Shown here piece by piece: positions 51,425 through 61,933 of a stretch of 64,000 bases of DNA. The number at the start of each line of letters is the position of its first letter. The first letter of the stretch is position 1. The notes beneath the pieces are model-generated. The model was not told where the DNA came from. It saw only the letters and a list, made by a program, of their open reading frames with translations, and did not search any database. The position numbers were made by a program, and so were the translations under genes. The stretch comes from Lysobacterales bacterium (GTDB taxonomy: Bacteria; Pseudomonadota; Gammaproteobacteria; Xanthomonadales; Xanthomonadaceae). Location of the stretch: positions 62,001 through 126,000 of the forward strand of contig JAGRJY010000043.1 of the NCBI GenBank assembly GCA_020442465.1, read 5' to 3'.

Positions 51425-51453
51425 GGCTGCAAGGTTTCTTGTACCGTCCGACA

Positions 51454-52959
51454 ATGCGAACCGTCCTGCTTGCCTGGGTTGGAAACACCGACCTTCGAGC
51501 GCCCACAGAAAGCGACCGCGTCGGCATGGGACCGATCGCGCAGGCGCTGCAAGCGCGCGCCTTCGATGAGGCCTATTTGCTGTCTGATTACGGTGATCAG
51601 ATCGTTCAGCCCTATCTGAGCTGGCTACGTGGCCTATCCACGACTCGAATCGAAGTGGTCGCCGAAAAGCTCAGCGGGCCAACCCAGTTTGGCGAGATCC
51701 ATGAAGCTGCTGTGCGAGCGATCCAACGGGCCCTGGGCGACAAAGGGGACAATACTAGGCTCACCTATCACCTAAGCCCCGGTACGCCCGCCATGGCTGC
51801 CGTCTGGCTGTTGTTGGGCAAGACCCGGTTTCCTGCCGAGTTTATTGAGTCGTCCAAGGATCACGGCGTGCGCACCGCGTCGGTGCCGTTCGATATTTCA
51901 GCCGACTTCATTCCCGATCTGCTGCGCGAGCGCGACGAGCGCCTGCGCAAAGCCAGTGCTGCTGAGTCGCCGCCAGCTCCGGAGTTTGCCGACATCATTC
52001 ACCGCAGTCGGGTGATGGGGAGGCTGATCGACCGAGCCCGGCGCGTGGCAGTACGTAATGTGCCGGTGTTGATTGAGGGTGAGTCGGGAACTGGCAAGGA
52101 AATGCTGGCCCGCGCCATTCATCGCGCCAGCCTTCGCCGCGAGCAGCCCTTCGTGGCAGTCAATTGCGGCGCCATTCCAGCCGAGTTGGTTGAGTCCGAA
52201 CTGTTTGGTCATGAGAAGGGCGCGTTTACCGACGCCAAGCAGGCACGCAAGGGCTATTTCGAAGCGGCCGATGGCGGAACGCTGTTCTTGGATGAACTGG
52301 GCGAGCTGCCTGGGCCGGCGCAAGTGAAACTGTTGCGCGCCATCCAGGAAGGAGAGGTGGTGCGTCTCGGTTCGAGCAAGCCGCAAAAAGTCGATGTGCG
52401 AATCATCGCTGCCACCAACCGCACTCTGACCGAAGAAATCGCCGAGGGCCGTTTCCGTGAGGATCTCTTCTATCGACTGGCGGTGGCGGTCCTCAACATT
52501 CCGCCGCTTCGCGACCGCGCAGGTGATCTCGGCCCGTTGATTGATCACCTGCTGGCCGAAGTGAATCGAGAGGCTGCCGAAGAGCCTGGCTTTCGAGATA
52601 AGAAACTTTCCGCTGGCGCAAGAAATCTTCTGAATTCGCATCCTTGGCCAGGCAACGTGCGCGAACTGTTGAACACGCTTCGGCGGGCGGCGATTTGGAG
52701 CGATGCCCCGTCAATTTCGTCCGAGGATGTGCGCGAAGCCCTGCTTCCGGTGTCCACACAAGACCGGCTTGATGTGCTCGGCCGGCCCTTGGGTTCCGGC
52801 CTCAACCTGCCGGACTTGATGAAAGAAGTTGCGGTGCATTATTTGGGACGGGCTATGGATGAAGCCCGTGGAAACAAGACCAAGGCCGCCGAACTGGTCG
52901 GTCTGCCCAGCTACCAAACGCTGACCAATTGGCTGACCAAATACGAGGTAGTCAGCTGA
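51454..52959 (+). CDS. CARF-domain sigma-54-dependent activator (RtcR-like architecture)
   Basis: A 501-aa regulator. Residues 1-160 look like a CARF sensor: TVLLAWVGNTDLRAP at the start and LTYHLSPGTPAMAAVWLLLG (about 103-122), the usual ligand-loop strand-helix unit, then ESSKDHGVRTASVPFDI. The AAA+ domain has GESGTGKE (209-216), ELFGHEKGAFTDA (the GAFTGA loop that touches sigma-54, here GAFTDA), GGTLFLDE and FREDLFYRL. A Fis-type helix-turn-helix ends it (NKTKAAELVGLPSYQTLTNW). By family, CARF binds cyclic oligoadenylate or an RNA-derived nucleotide and releases the AAA+ domain. It precedes hsdR by 53 bp with a sigma-54-like promoter between. ATG 51400 is an alternative start. Confidence 0.82.
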   Translation: MRTVLLAWVGNTDLRAPTESDRVGMGPIAQALQARAFDEAYLLSDYGDQIVQPYLSWLRGLSTTRIEVVAEKLSGPTQFGEIHEAAVRAIQRALGDKGDNTRLTYHLSPGTPAMAAVWLLLGKTRFPAEFIESSKDHGVRTASVPFDISADFIPDLLRERDERLRKASAAESPPAPEFADIIHRSRVMGRLIDRARRVAVRNVPVLIEGESGTGKEMLARAIHRASLRREQPFVAVNCGAIPAELVESELFGHEKGAFTDAKQARKGYFEAADGGTLFLDELGELPGPAQVKLLRAIQEGEVVRLGSSKPQKVDVRIIAATNRTLTEEIAEGRFREDLFYRLAVAVLNIPPLRDRAGDLGPLIDHLLAEVNREAAEEPGFRDKKLSAGARNLLNSHPWPGNVRELLNTLRRAAIWSDAPSISSEDVREALLPVSTQDRLDVLGRPLGSGLNLPDLMKEVAVHYLGRAMDEARGNKTKAAELVGLPSYQTLTNWLTKYEVVS

Positions 52960-52975
52960 TGGCACGGTCCTTGAA
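52960..52975 (+). promoter_or_regulatory. sigma-54-like -24/-12 promoter before hsdR
   Basis: TGGCACGGTCCTTGAA matches the consensus TGGCAC-N5-TTGCA at all positions of the -24 box, with the correct 5-base spacer; the -12 box is TTGAA, one mismatch at the conserved C. Transcription would start near 52985, which makes ATG 53012 of hsdR the suitable start (27-base leader with AAGAGA). It lies immediately after a sigma-54 activator gene, which strengthens the call. Confidence 0.55.
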
Positions 52976-53011
52976 TGATGGTCCGTCATGGACGGCAAAG
53001 AGATCCCCAAC

Positions 53012-56000
53012 ATGAGGTCGCAGAACTTCGAGTTTCTGCGCCCGAATCGCGCGGTGCTGGCAGACCTGGCCGGGTTTGCCGAGCGCTATGTGCACGATGA
53101 CCCGGCGAGCTCCTTGATCAAGCAACGCAGCTTCATCGAACAGGTGGTCCTGGCCATCTACACCCGCTACAAGCTGCGACCGCCCTTCTCGGACAACTTG
53201 AACGACCTGATGACGGCCGAGGCCTTTCGCCAGTCCGTGCCTGAAGTCGTGCAGAACAAGCTGCATACGGTCCGTAAGGCCGGCAACCATGCCGCGCACC
53301 CACGCCGCCCGATCACCAGCGAGCGTTCATTGGAGTGCCTCGCCCAGTTGTTCGATATCGCGCGCTGGTTCCAAATCCAGGTCGACGGTGGAGGGCGTGA
53401 CGCCGCCCCCCACTACGTGCCGCCGCCTCCGCACACCGACGGCGCTGCCAAGACCCGTGATGCTCTGGAGAGGCTGCGCCTCGCTGAGGCCAAGTACGAA
53501 TCGGTACTTGCCACTCTGGAGGAGGAGAGCAAGAAGCGATTGGAGGCAGAGCGCGTGGCTAGCGAGCACGCGACCGAGCTGGAAAAGCTCAAGGATGAAG
53601 GCAAGAAGGTCGCTTCATTCCTCGAATTCAACGAGGAGACGACCCGCCGCAGGCTGATTGATCAATCGCTCATCGCGGCGGGCTGGAACGTCGGTCTCAA
53701 TGGCGCCAGCACAGATCAGGTCGGGCAGGAGGTTCGCCTCACCACCATGCCCACCGCCAGCGGCGAAGGCTTCGCCGACTACGTGTTGTACGGCGATGAC
53801 GGTAAGCCGCTTGCGGTCATCGAGGCCAAGAAAACCGCCAAGTCGGCACGCGAAGGACAAGAGCAGGCGCGCATGTACGCCGCTTGCCTTGAGCGCGAAA
53901 CCGGCGTGCGCCCGGTGATCTTCTTCACCAACGGCGTTGGTGTGTTTCTATGGGACGACGCCCAAGGCTATCCCTACCGCAAGGTCTACGGCTTCTACTC
54001 CAAGGACAGTCTCGAATACCTGACTCACCAGCGGGTGCACAAGAAGGCACTGGCCACCATCGAGCCCAACCTCGATATTGCTAATCGCATGTACCAGCTG
54101 GAAGCGATCAAGCGTGTCTGCGAGCGCTTCTCCAGCAACTTCCGTAGGTCATTAGTGGTGCAGGCGACCGGCACCGGCAAAACTCGCGTCGCGATCTCTC
54201 TGTGCGACGTACTGATGCGCGCCGGTTGGGTCAAGCGCATCCTGTTCCTCTGCGATCGTCGCGAGCTGCGCAAGCAGGCCGACCGCGTTTTCAAGGAGTT
54301 CATGCCGGGTGAACCGCGCGTGGTGGTCGATGCCAGTACGGCCAACGATCGCAACAAGCGCATCTACCTCGCCACCTATCCGGCGATGATGAAGAGCCTG
54401 GAAAACTTCGACGTCGGCTTCTTCGACCTGATCATTGCCGATGAGTCGCATCGCAGCATCTACAAGAAGTTCCGCTCGCTGTTCCAGTACTTCGATGCCT
54501 TGGAGGTAGGTCTTACTGCCACCCCGGTCCGCTTTATCGAGCGCAACACCTACGAGCTGTTCGGCTGTGAAGATCGTGATCCAACCTCGCACTTCAGTTT
54601 CGAAGATGCAATCAACGCCAAGCCGAACTTCCTCGTCCCCTTCCGCGTTCGTGCTTTTTCCAGCCAGTTTCGCGAACAGGGCCTGCGTTACACCCAGATG
54701 AGTGAAACCCAGCAGGCTGAGCTCGAAGACCAGGACCCGAACGCGGAGCAGGTTGACTACACCGCCGAGGAGATCGACAAGAAGGCGTTCAACAAGGACA
54801 CCACGCGTTACATCTGGGCGCGCCTGATAAGCGAGGGCATCCGCGATACCACTGACAGCCGTGTGGGCAAGACCATCGTGTTCGCCCGCAACCATCGACA
54901 CGCCGTGCACTTGGAGCAGGTGTTCGCTGAAACCTACCCGCAATTCGGCTCTGCGTTCTGTCGGGTGATCGACAACCAGGAGCCCAAGGCCGAGCAGCTG
55001 ATCGACGACTTCAAGGACCCAGCCAACGAACTGACCATCGCCATCTCGGTTGACATGCTCGATACCGGCATCGATGTGCCAGAGGTCGTCAACCTGGTAT
55101 TCGCCAAACCGGTGAAGTCCTACGTGAAGTTCTGGCAGATGATCGGCCGAGGCACCCGGCTCTGTCCGAACCTGTTCGGCCCTGGCCGCGACAAGACCGA
55201 ATTCCTGATCTTCGATCACTGGTCGAATTTCTGGTTCTTCGACGAAAAGTACAAAGAAGAGCAGCCGACGCCGCAGAAGTCATTGCTGCAGCACCTGTTC
55301 GAGGCGCGCCTCGAGCTGGCCCAGGCCGCACTCAACCAGATGGATCAATCCGCGTTTGAGTGCACTGCGAAACTAATCGTCGATGATGTGCGTGCCGTCT
55401 GCGATACCAATGCCATCGACGCACGTGATCGCTGGCACGACCTGCAGGCTCTCACCGACCCCCAGCGCATTGAGCATTTCGCTGCCGCGACCCAGGCCGA
55501 TCTGCGCGCCATCGCCGCGCCATTGCAGTACCTGCGCAACACTCGCGGCGACGAAGACGCCTACCGCTTCGATCTGCTGATCACCCGGCTGCAGGTCGAG
55601 CTGGTGCGAGGCGGCCCGAACGCCTCCAAAGTGCTCGATCTGCGTGCGCGCGTTGAGGAGGCGGTGGAACTGCTGGCCAAGAACCAGAATCCGGTCAAGG
55701 CCAAGGCCGAAGCCATCAAGCAAGTGCGCAGCAAGGAGTTCTGGGCCGGCGTCGATGTCGGCCAGCTCGAAGCTCTGCGCCACGACCTGCGCGGCATCAT
55801 GAAATACCAGCAGCTGCCCGCCACCGCCCGGGTCGCCCCGCAACTGTTCGACATCACCGATGACGCCTTCACTGCCGAAACCTATATTCCGCGGCTCGAG
55901 GGCCTCGACTTGGTCGAGTACAAGCGGCGGGTGGAGTCGGTGCTGCGCGAGCACTTCGCCGAGAACCCGGTGCTGCAGCGTATCCGCAACGGCCAGCTGG

Positions 56001-56425
56001 TACGCGAGGACGATCTCGAAGAGCTGGCCAGGCTGGTGTTGCAGGTCGACGACAAGGCCAATATCAAACACCTGGTCGGCCACAACCCCGACACCCGTCG
56101 ATCCTTACTTTCGGTGTTTCGTAGTCTGGTGGGATTGGATGCGGCGGCGGTGGAGCGCGCCTTCACTGACTTCGTCCACAAGCACCCATGTCTGACTTCG
56201 CAGCAACTGCGTTTCCTGCAGGTCTTGCAGAACCACATCGCGCAGAACGGCGGCATCGAGATCGAGCGCCTGTACGAACCACCCTTCACAACCCTGCACG
56301 CGGAAAGCGTGGACGGACTCTTTCAAGAACCCGGCGATGTCGATGAACTCCTGGTCATCTTGAGCACCTTTGAACCCAAGCGCGCCGCGGCTGGTCCGCA
56401 TGCGCCCACTAGCAAGGCATCATGA
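53012..56425 (+). CDS. hsdR: type I restriction enzyme R subunit (HsdR)
   Basis: A 1137-aa protein. Residues 1-125 are a DUF4145-like domain ([10 protein letters not shown]), followed by a short coiled coil (about 150-200). The nuclease has Asp256 (FADYVLYG), and Glu271/Lys273 (VIEAKKT). The SF2 translocase shows Walker A ATGTGKT (385-391), DESH (477-480), [32 protein letters not shown] and [10 protein letters not shown]. HsdR translocates DNA and cuts unmethylated DNA with HsdM and HsdS. Start at 53012 rather than 52988 because it lies downstream of the promoter and begins the conserved [10 protein letters not shown]. The stop overlaps the hsdM start (ATGA). Confidence 0.95.
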   Translation: MRSQNFEFLRPNRAVLADLAGFAERYVHDDPASSLIKQRSFIEQVVLAIYTRYKLRPPFSDNLNDLMTAEAFRQSVPEVVQNKLHTVRKAGNHAAHPRRPITSERSLECLAQLFDIARWFQIQVDGGGRDAAPHYVPPPPHTDGAAKTRDALERLRLAEAKYESVLATLEEESKKRLEAERVASEHATELEKLKDEGKKVASFLEFNEETTRRRLIDQSLIAAGWNVGLNGASTDQVGQEVRLTTMPTASGEGFADYVLYGDDGKPLAVIEAKKTAKSAREGQEQARMYAACLERETGVRPVIFFTNGVGVFLWDDAQGYPYRKVYGFYSKDSLEYLTHQRVHKKALATIEPNLDIANRMYQLEAIKRVCERFSSNFRRSLVVQATGTGKTRVAISLCDVLMRAGWVKRILFLCDRRELRKQADRVFKEFMPGEPRVVVDASTANDRNKRIYLATYPAMMKSLENFDVGFFDLIIADESHRSIYKKFRSLFQYFDALEVGLTATPVRFIERNTYELFGCEDRDPTSHFSFEDAINAKPNFLVPFRVRAFSSQFREQGLRYTQMSETQQAELEDQDPNAEQVDYTAEEIDKKAFNKDTTRYIWARLISEGIRDTTDSRVGKTIVFARNHRHAVHLEQVFAETYPQFGSAFCRVIDNQEPKAEQLIDDFKDPANELTIAISVDMLDTGIDVPEVVNLVFAKPVKSYVKFWQMIGRGTRLCPNLFGPGRDKTEFLIFDHWSNFWFFDEKYKEEQPTPQKSLLQHLFEARLELAQAALNQMDQSAFECTAKLIVDDVRAVCDTNAIDARDRWHDLQALTDPQRIEHFAAATQADLRAIAAPLQYLRNTRGDEDAYRFDLLITRLQVELVRGGPNASKVLDLRARVEEAVELLAKNQNPVKAKAEAIKQVRSKEFWAGVDVGQLEALRHDLRGIMKYQQLPATARVAPQLFDITDDAFTAETYIPRLEGLDLVEYKRRVESVLREHFAENPVLQRIRNGQLVREDDLEELARLVLQVDDKANIKHLVGHNPDTRRSLLSVFRSLVGLDAAAVERAFTDFVHKHPCLTSQQLRFLQVLQNHIAQNGGIEIERLYEPPFTTLHAESVDGLFQEPGDVDELLVILSTFEPKRAAAGPHAPTSKAS

Positions 56426-57966
56426 GCACTCTCAGCACCCAGCAAAAAAGCGATATCGACAAGCTCTGGACCGAGTTCTGGACCGGAGGCATCACCAACC
56501 CGCTCACCGTCATCGAGCAGATTTCCTTTCTGATGTTTGCCCGCCTGCTCGACGTGATGGAAACCACCGCCGAGCGACGCGCCGAGCGCACCAAGAAGCC
56601 CTTCAAGGGTCGCTTCGACGGCCCCAACGACATCCGTCGCTGGAAAAACTTCAAGCAGCTGCCGGCCACCGTGTCGGAAGAGGATCTGCGCAAGGGCACC
56701 AAGGGCATGTTGCAGGTGGTGCGCGACGAGGTGTTTCCGCATTTCCGCAAGCTCAACGGCGGCACTACCTTCGCCGAGTACATGCAGGATGCGCAGCTGA
56801 TGGTGCAGAAGCCGAGCCTGCTGGTCTCAGCCGTCAACATGATCGACAAACTGCCGATCACCGAGGGGGATGCCAAGGGCGATCTCTACGAGTACCTGCT
56901 CAGCAAGCTCACCACCGCCGGCATAAACGGCCAGTTCCGCACGCCCCGCCACATCATTCGCTTTATGGTCGAATTGCTGGAGCCCAAGCCCACCGAAACC
57001 ATCAGCGACCCGGCCTGCGGCACGGCCGGTTTCCTGGTCGGCGCCATGCAGTACCTGCTGGAAACCTACACCTCACCCGAGGGGCGCTTGCAGGGCGAGA
57101 AGGGCGAAACGATCTACACCGGCGACCTGCTCGAGCCTTACCGAGAGCACATCCAGAACCAGATGTTCCATGGCTTTGATTTCGACGCGACCATGCTGCG
57201 CATCGCCTCGATGAACCTGATGCTGCATGACGTCGACAACCCGGACATCCATTACCAGGACACCCTGTCCAACTCCTTTCCGGAGCGATTTCCCAAGCAG
57301 GCCATCGGTGGCTTCGACATCGTCCTCGCCAATCCGCCGTTCAAGGGCAGTCTGGACGAAGGTGATGTGCACCCGACGCTTACCCAGGCGGTGAAAACCA
57401 AGAAGACCGAGCTGCTGTTTGTCGCCTTGATCCTGCGCATGCTAAAGAACGGTGGCCGCAGCGCCACCGTCGTGCCGGACGGCGTGCTGTTCGGTTCCTC
57501 CAAAGCGCACAAAGCGCTACGAACCATGCTGGTCAAGGACAATCAGCTGGAAGCGGTGATTTCACTTCCATCGGGCGTCTTCAAACCCTATGCCGGCGTG
57601 TCCACTGCCATCGTGGTGTTCAGTAAGGGAGGCAAGACGGACCACGTGTTTTTTTACGATGTGGCCGGCGATGGCTACTCGCTGGATGACAAACGTGATC
57701 CGCAGCCAGAGAAGGACGACCTGCCGGACGCCTTAGTGCGTTGGCGCCAGCGCGATGCGAAACGCGACACCGATCGCACCGTTAAGCATTTCATGGTGCC
57801 GCGGAAAGAGATCGAAGCGAACGATTTCGACCTCTCGATCAACCGCTATAAGGAAGCGAAGCACGAGGAAGTTCAGTACGAGCCGCCGAAGAGAATCATA
57901 GCCAAGCTTCGGGCCTTGGAAGCAGAGATCGCAAAGGACCTTAGCGAGCTGGAGGCAATGCTTTGA
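56422..57966 (+). CDS. hsdM: type I DNA methyltransferase M subunit (HsdM)
   Basis: A 514-aa N6-adenine methyltransferase. An N-terminal HsdM helical domain ([19 protein letters not shown] onward) precedes the catalytic domain with SAM motif [13 protein letters not shown] (196-208) and catalytic NPPF (304-307) in [26 protein letters not shown] is the typical region before motif I. It methylates adenine in the site chosen by HsdS and forms M2S with it. It overlaps hsdR by 4 bases and the next gene by 4, so the operon is tightly coupled. Confidence 0.95.
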   Translation: MSTLSTQQKSDIDKLWTEFWTGGITNPLTVIEQISFLMFARLLDVMETTAERRAERTKKPFKGRFDGPNDIRRWKNFKQLPATVSEEDLRKGTKGMLQVVRDEVFPHFRKLNGGTTFAEYMQDAQLMVQKPSLLVSAVNMIDKLPITEGDAKGDLYEYLLSKLTTAGINGQFRTPRHIIRFMVELLEPKPTETISDPACGTAGFLVGAMQYLLETYTSPEGRLQGEKGETIYTGDLLEPYREHIQNQMFHGFDFDATMLRIASMNLMLHDVDNPDIHYQDTLSNSFPERFPKQAIGGFDIVLANPPFKGSLDEGDVHPTLTQAVKTKKTELLFVALILRMLKNGGRSATVVPDGVLFGSSKAHKALRTMLVKDNQLEAVISLPSGVFKPYAGVSTAIVVFSKGGKTDHVFFYDVAGDGYSLDDKRDPQPEKDDLPDALVRWRQRDAKRDTDRTVKHFMVPRKEIEANDFDLSINRYKEAKHEEVQYEPPKRIIAKLRALEAEIAKDLSELEAML

Positions 57967-59162
57967 CGACGCTCGAACACTACGCCGAGCTAAACCCTAC
58001 TGCTGGAGAAGTGGATAGGGAGAGTCTGCAGCAGGTGGCTTTTGTACCAATGGCGGCGGTATCAGAGGGTGGCAGGCTTGAGGTTCACGAAACTCGACCG
58101 ATTTCGGAAGTTGCCAAGGGCTACACCAACTTTGCTCGTGGAGACGTGATAGTCGCCAAGATCACGCCATGTATGGAGAACGGCAAAGCTGCACACCTCA
58201 GCAATTTGGCAACAGAAGTTGGTTTCGGCTCCACAGAGTTCCACGTGCTTCGCCCGAAGCCGGGCGTCGACGGAAGGTTTCTGTTCTATCTCGTTTGGAA
58301 CCAGCGTTTTCGGGCAGAAGCTGCGAAGCACATGACAGGAAGTGCCGGACAGAAACGCGTTCCAGCCTCCTACCTCAGGCGAGCGACGGTGCCGCTAGTC
58401 TCGCCGCGCGAACAAAGCCGCATCGCCGATATCCTCGACAAGGCCGACGCCATCCGCCGCAAGCGCAAGCAAGCCATCGCCCTCACCGAAGAACTACTGC
58501 GCTCAGCCTTCCTCGACATGTTCGGCGATCCTGTGGCAAATCCGAGGGGGTGGCAGGTTCGAGAGTTCGGGGACGTCATCGAAGACTTGGACGCCGGCTG
58601 GAGCGCAAATGGAGAGGCGCGTCAACGAGAGGACGACGAGTACGGGGTGCTTAAGGTGAGTGCGGTTACGTCCGGCATCTTTCGGCCAGAGGAGCACAAG
58701 GCGGTCGCTGCTGCGGAAATCGATCGCAAGCTGATCACACCGCGTGCTGGTGACTTGCTCTTTAGTAGAGCCAATACCAGAGAATTGGTCGCTGCAACCT
58801 GCCTGGTCGAACAGGATTCCCCAAGGCTATTCTTGCCCGACAAATTGTGGCGAATCATGCCTAATGAAAGCGAGGCAACGGCCCCTTACTTGCGGTTTCT
58901 TTTGTCCCACGATCGCCTCCGATACGAACTGACAAGAACTGCTACTGGAACGAGCGGATCGATGCTCAATATATCAATGGGAAAACTGCGAGCGCTGCGT
59001 GTTCCCATCCCGCCAGTGGATATGCAAGCAAAGTTTTCCGCCCTAGTTTGGGACTCGCTTCGAGCCAAGGCGCGTACCGAGCAAGCGCAGCGCGAGAGTG
59101 AGCTGCTTTTCGAATCACTGGTTGCGCGTGCCTTCTCCGGCGCTTTGGCGGAATCATGTTGA
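57963..59162 (+). CDS. hsdS: type I specificity subunit (HsdS)
   Basis: A 399-aa protein with two target-recognition domains (about 1-150 and 195-365), each followed by a conserved helical spacer ([20 protein letters not shown] around 155-175, and [20 protein letters not shown] at the end). [16 protein letters not shown] begins the first domain as in other HsdS proteins. Each domain reads one half of a bipartite DNA site. The start is TTG 57963, overlapping the hsdM stop (TTGA); no ATG precedes the conserved AELNP. The lower GC of both recognition domains relative to hsdM suggests exchange of specificity. Confidence 0.92.
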   Translation: MTTLEHYAELNPTAGEVDRESLQQVAFVPMAAVSEGGRLEVHETRPISEVAKGYTNFARGDVIVAKITPCMENGKAAHLSNLATEVGFGSTEFHVLRPKPGVDGRFLFYLVWNQRFRAEAAKHMTGSAGQKRVPASYLRRATVPLVSPREQSRIADILDKADAIRRKRKQAIALTEELLRSAFLDMFGDPVANPRGWQVREFGDVIEDLDAGWSANGEARQREDDEYGVLKVSAVTSGIFRPEEHKAVAAAEIDRKLITPRAGDLLFSRANTRELVAATCLVEQDSPRLFLPDKLWRIMPNESEATAPYLRFLLSHDRLRYELTRTATGTSGSMLNISMGKLRALRVPIPPVDMQAKFSALVWDSLRAKARTEQAQRESELLFESLVARAFSGALAESC

Positions 59163-60874
59163 CGTCCTTAGGCATCGAAAACTTCAAAGGAATAGCCAAC
59201 CGCCAGCGCATAGACTTCGCAGCCCTGACCCTTCTGTTTGGCGCCAACAGCGCTGGCAAGAGCACCATCCTCCACGCACTGCTCTTCTTGCACGAACTGA
59301 TCGAGCGCGGGCACGCCGACATCGACCGAACTGAGCTGGGCGGCAACGTGCTGGAGCTCGGAGGCTTCGCTCGACTCGTCCATCGCCACGAGATCGATCG
59401 GACCATCGTGCTGCGCGCGGAGTTCAAGACTGCCGGCAACTTGGATCTGTTCGGCCGCGGCCTGCTCGACTTTCCCTTCCCCGACATCGAAGACGAAATC
59501 GACAGCGCGTGGTTGGAGTTCAGCATTCGCCACCGCCGCAGTCCAACCTTCACCGGCCCTCTGGTCGATCGACTCACGGTCGGCGTGAATGACGTCGATG
59601 AGCCTATCGTCACCGTTGAAAGTGGCGCATCGCTACGAGAAACAGAGCCGCTTTACGCGCAGGTCAACTTCCTTCACCCGCTGCTAGCGCCGATTCGCAA
59701 CGATCATCCTGAACTATGGCCAGCGCTGGTGGGCAACGAGCCGTGGCCTGAAGGCATTTCGGATGATCTGGTAGAGCGACGCCAATATTTCGAGGCCAAT
59801 TTTGAGGCGATGTCGGTAATCGCCCTGCCGCAGCGCGAACTGGAGCGCGCACTGGGACAGGACGCGCGAAGCGACGATCTCGCTGCTGTCCGTTGGTCTC
59901 CTTACTTCGCCCTGTCTCGGTCCGGCGTGGGCGCGTTGCCCAATTACAAGGAGCCGCTTCGGGTACTGCCGACCCGCGACCTCGAGTCGGATCGCGAAGA
60001 GTTGGCGTCCTTGCATGCTTCATCACCCCTGCCGGAGAAGGAGATTGCAACGCTTGAGGCGCATATCGCCGAGCAAGAGCTGGCGCTGAAACATGTGCGC
60101 ACCTTGCTCGAAATCCTGCTGCTCGGCACCATTGCCCAGCTCGCGGGATTTCTTCGCGACGCCCAATACATCGGGCCCCTCCGTACCATCCCGCCGCGCG
60201 GCTTCCTCTACACCCGCCCCGGCCGAACTACCAGTTGGGCCGACGGCCTCGCCGCCTGGGATCGCCTGCTCGCCGATAACCTGACCCTGGTCGAACGCAC
60301 CAACGAATGGCTGGATCGACTCAACGCCGGCTGCAAGGTCGTTGTGCAGAAGATGTACCGCCCCGGTGCCGATGCAGAAGACATCACAACCGAACACGTC
60401 GACCACACGGTTCGCCGCCTGCTGCTCGACACCGGCAAGGACTCCCTCGTCCTCCCCTCCGAAGTGGGCGCTGGCATCTCTCAAGTCTTACCCGTCATCG
60501 TCGCCGCCCTGGAAGGCCGCTCCGGGCTCACCTTGGTCGAGCAACCCGAAATCCACGTGCATCCCGCCTTGCAAGTGGAACTCGGTGATTTGCTGATCGA
60601 GGCCGCTTCGAAAGCTGCAGGGCGGAGACTGTTGCTTATCGAAACCCACAGCGAACACCTTATCCTGCGCATCCTCCGCCGCGTACGTGAAACCACGGAT
60701 CAGGAACTCGACCAGGACGCCCCCGAATTCAAGCAAGACCGAATGAGCGTCCTGCACGTCGAATCCACCCCAGACGGCGCCCGCATCCGCAACCTCCGTG
60801 TCGATGACCAAGGCGAATTCATTGACCGCTGGCCGAAAGGCTTCTTCGCTGAGCGAATGCGAGAGCTACTGTGA
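59156..60874 (+). CDS. AAA ATPase with DUF3696 (OLD/SMC-like) in the R-M operon
   Basis: A 572-aa ABC/SMC-like ATPase. Walker A GANSAGKST (29-37) follows SLGIENFKGI; the ABC-like signature and Walker B region are near VGAGISQVLPVIVAALEG and LTLVEQPEIHVHPALQVELG; LLLIETHSEHLILRILRRV is the H-loop strand. The C-terminus (DDQGEFIDRWPKGFF, then ERMRELL) is the DUF3696 signature. No TOPRIM domain is seen, so it is not a classic OLD nuclease. The start overlaps hsdS by 7 bases. Together with the next gene it may form an added effector module in the restriction operon (inference). Confidence 0.82.
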   Translation: MLTSLGIENFKGIANRQRIDFAALTLLFGANSAGKSTILHALLFLHELIERGHADIDRTELGGNVLELGGFARLVHRHEIDRTIVLRAEFKTAGNLDLFGRGLLDFPFPDIEDEIDSAWLEFSIRHRRSPTFTGPLVDRLTVGVNDVDEPIVTVESGASLRETEPLYAQVNFLHPLLAPIRNDHPELWPALVGNEPWPEGISDDLVERRQYFEANFEAMSVIALPQRELERALGQDARSDDLAAVRWSPYFALSRSGVGALPNYKEPLRVLPTRDLESDREELASLHASSPLPEKEIATLEAHIAEQELALKHVRTLLEILLLGTIAQLAGFLRDAQYIGPLRTIPPRGFLYTRPGRTTSWADGLAAWDRLLADNLTLVERTNEWLDRLNAGCKVVVQKMYRPGADAEDITTEHVDHTVRRLLLDTGKDSLVLPSEVGAGISQVLPVIVAALEGRSGLTLVEQPEIHVHPALQVELGDLLIEAASKAAGRRLLLIETHSEHLILRILRRVRETTDQELDQDAPEFKQDRMSVLHVESTPDGARIRNLRVDDQGEFIDRWPKGFFAERMRELL

Positions 60875-61785
60875 TCCACGCCTTCGCACTCGACCCTTCG
60901 CTAGTAGCAACCTGGGGCCGCAGAGAGGAGTACCGTTTCGTTCAAGACAAATTTGGGTTGGGCACCCCACGAGTCATGCTTGAGATGCCGGTGTTTAGGC
61001 GGTGGAAGCGACTCGTCTACGACGCAGCGACCGCACTGGCTCCATCGGACGAAGATCTCAAGCGCCTTGAGGTGCTGTTCCAGCTCTTTGCCGACCACAG
61101 GTGCCGGCGAACCGATGTCGCGTATGACGGGCTGCGCGATTGGCTTGAGAATGCTGAAAGGGAGTTCGACAGAATTGAGTTCGCGGCCGTAGTTGCTTCG
61201 AGCAACCCCCGATCGCACGCCGCCGTCCTCACTTCCGACCAGCTCCACTCTGGTTCGGCTCGTTGGGCTGTTGCTAACGGCGTTTCACCAGAACGAACTC
61301 CGCAGGCAATAGCGCGAGCACTGCATGGAATCATATGCAATTCTCGGCAGCTCCACCTTATTGATCCGCATTTCGGCCCCGAGAATGCGAGACACCGCCG
61401 CGTTCTGGAGGCGCTGATCGAGACGCTGAGCAATGCCGGCGCGCGACCAGCGCTGATTCGAGTGCATTGTGAGGCAAAGTCTACGTTAGACCACTTCGAA
61501 AACTCGGCGACGCAGATGGCGCGGCGCATTCCATCGGGCTATGCCATTGAGTTCGTTAGGTGGCGACAACGCACGGGTGGTGACTTGCTGCACAACCGAT
61601 TCGTACTCACCGAGTTGGGTGGCGCTCTGTTTGGCGTTGGGCTTGATGATGGAAAACCCGGAGAGACAGACGATGTCATTCTCCTCACCAAAGAGATGTA
61701 CGAGAGGCGGTGGGCGCAGTTTGTAGATCCGGGCGACGGTTTCGACTGTGCGGACAAGCCTGCCACCTTACTCGGAAACCGATAG
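60871..61785 (+). CDS. PLD-like partner of the DUF3696 ATPase
   Basis: A 304-aa protein. The start is GTG 60871, overlapping the ATPase stop (GTGA). The C-terminal half holds SRQLHLIDPHFGPENARHRR and, near the end, DLLHNRFVLTELGGALFGVG: an H-x-R/K-like motif on a strand followed by TE/TD, reminiscent of one half of a phospholipase D-type active site as seen in nuclease-like effectors. The N-terminal 130 residues are unrecognised. No membrane segment. It is the last gene before the terminator and the right end. I infer an effector or sensor role with the ATPase; family membership is tentative. Confidence 0.55.
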   Translation: MIHAFALDPSLVATWGRREEYRFVQDKFGLGTPRVMLEMPVFRRWKRLVYDAATALAPSDEDLKRLEVLFQLFADHRCRRTDVAYDGLRDWLENAEREFDRIEFAAVVASSNPRSHAAVLTSDQLHSGSARWAVANGVSPERTPQAIARALHGIICNSRQLHLIDPHFGPENARHRRVLEALIETLSNAGARPALIRVHCEAKSTLDHFENSATQMARRIPSGYAIEFVRWRQRTGGDLLHNRFVLTELGGALFGVGLDDGKPGETDDVILLTKEMYERRWAQFVDPGDGFDCADKPATLLGNR

Positions 61786-61858
61786 CCCGTTCGCAATTGG
61801 GGTAAGTGTAGGCGAGGAGCTGCATGTCGAATCGGAGGGCTAGGATCCAGACGAAAGC

Positions 61859-61885
61859 AAACGCCGCCTAGAGAGGCGGCGTTTT
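61859..61885 (+). terminator. rho-independent terminator after the defence operon
   Basis: AAACGCCGCC, loop TAGAGA, GGCGGCGTTTT: a 10-bp perfect stem running into four T residues, 74 bp after the stop of the last operon gene. It would stop transcripts before they reach the transposon end and nrdJb, which lies in the opposite direction. Confidence 0.85.
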
Positions 61886-61933
61886 GGGGTCGATCTCCAT
61901 TGCTATCCGAGGATACTGTGCAGGCGGAAACGT

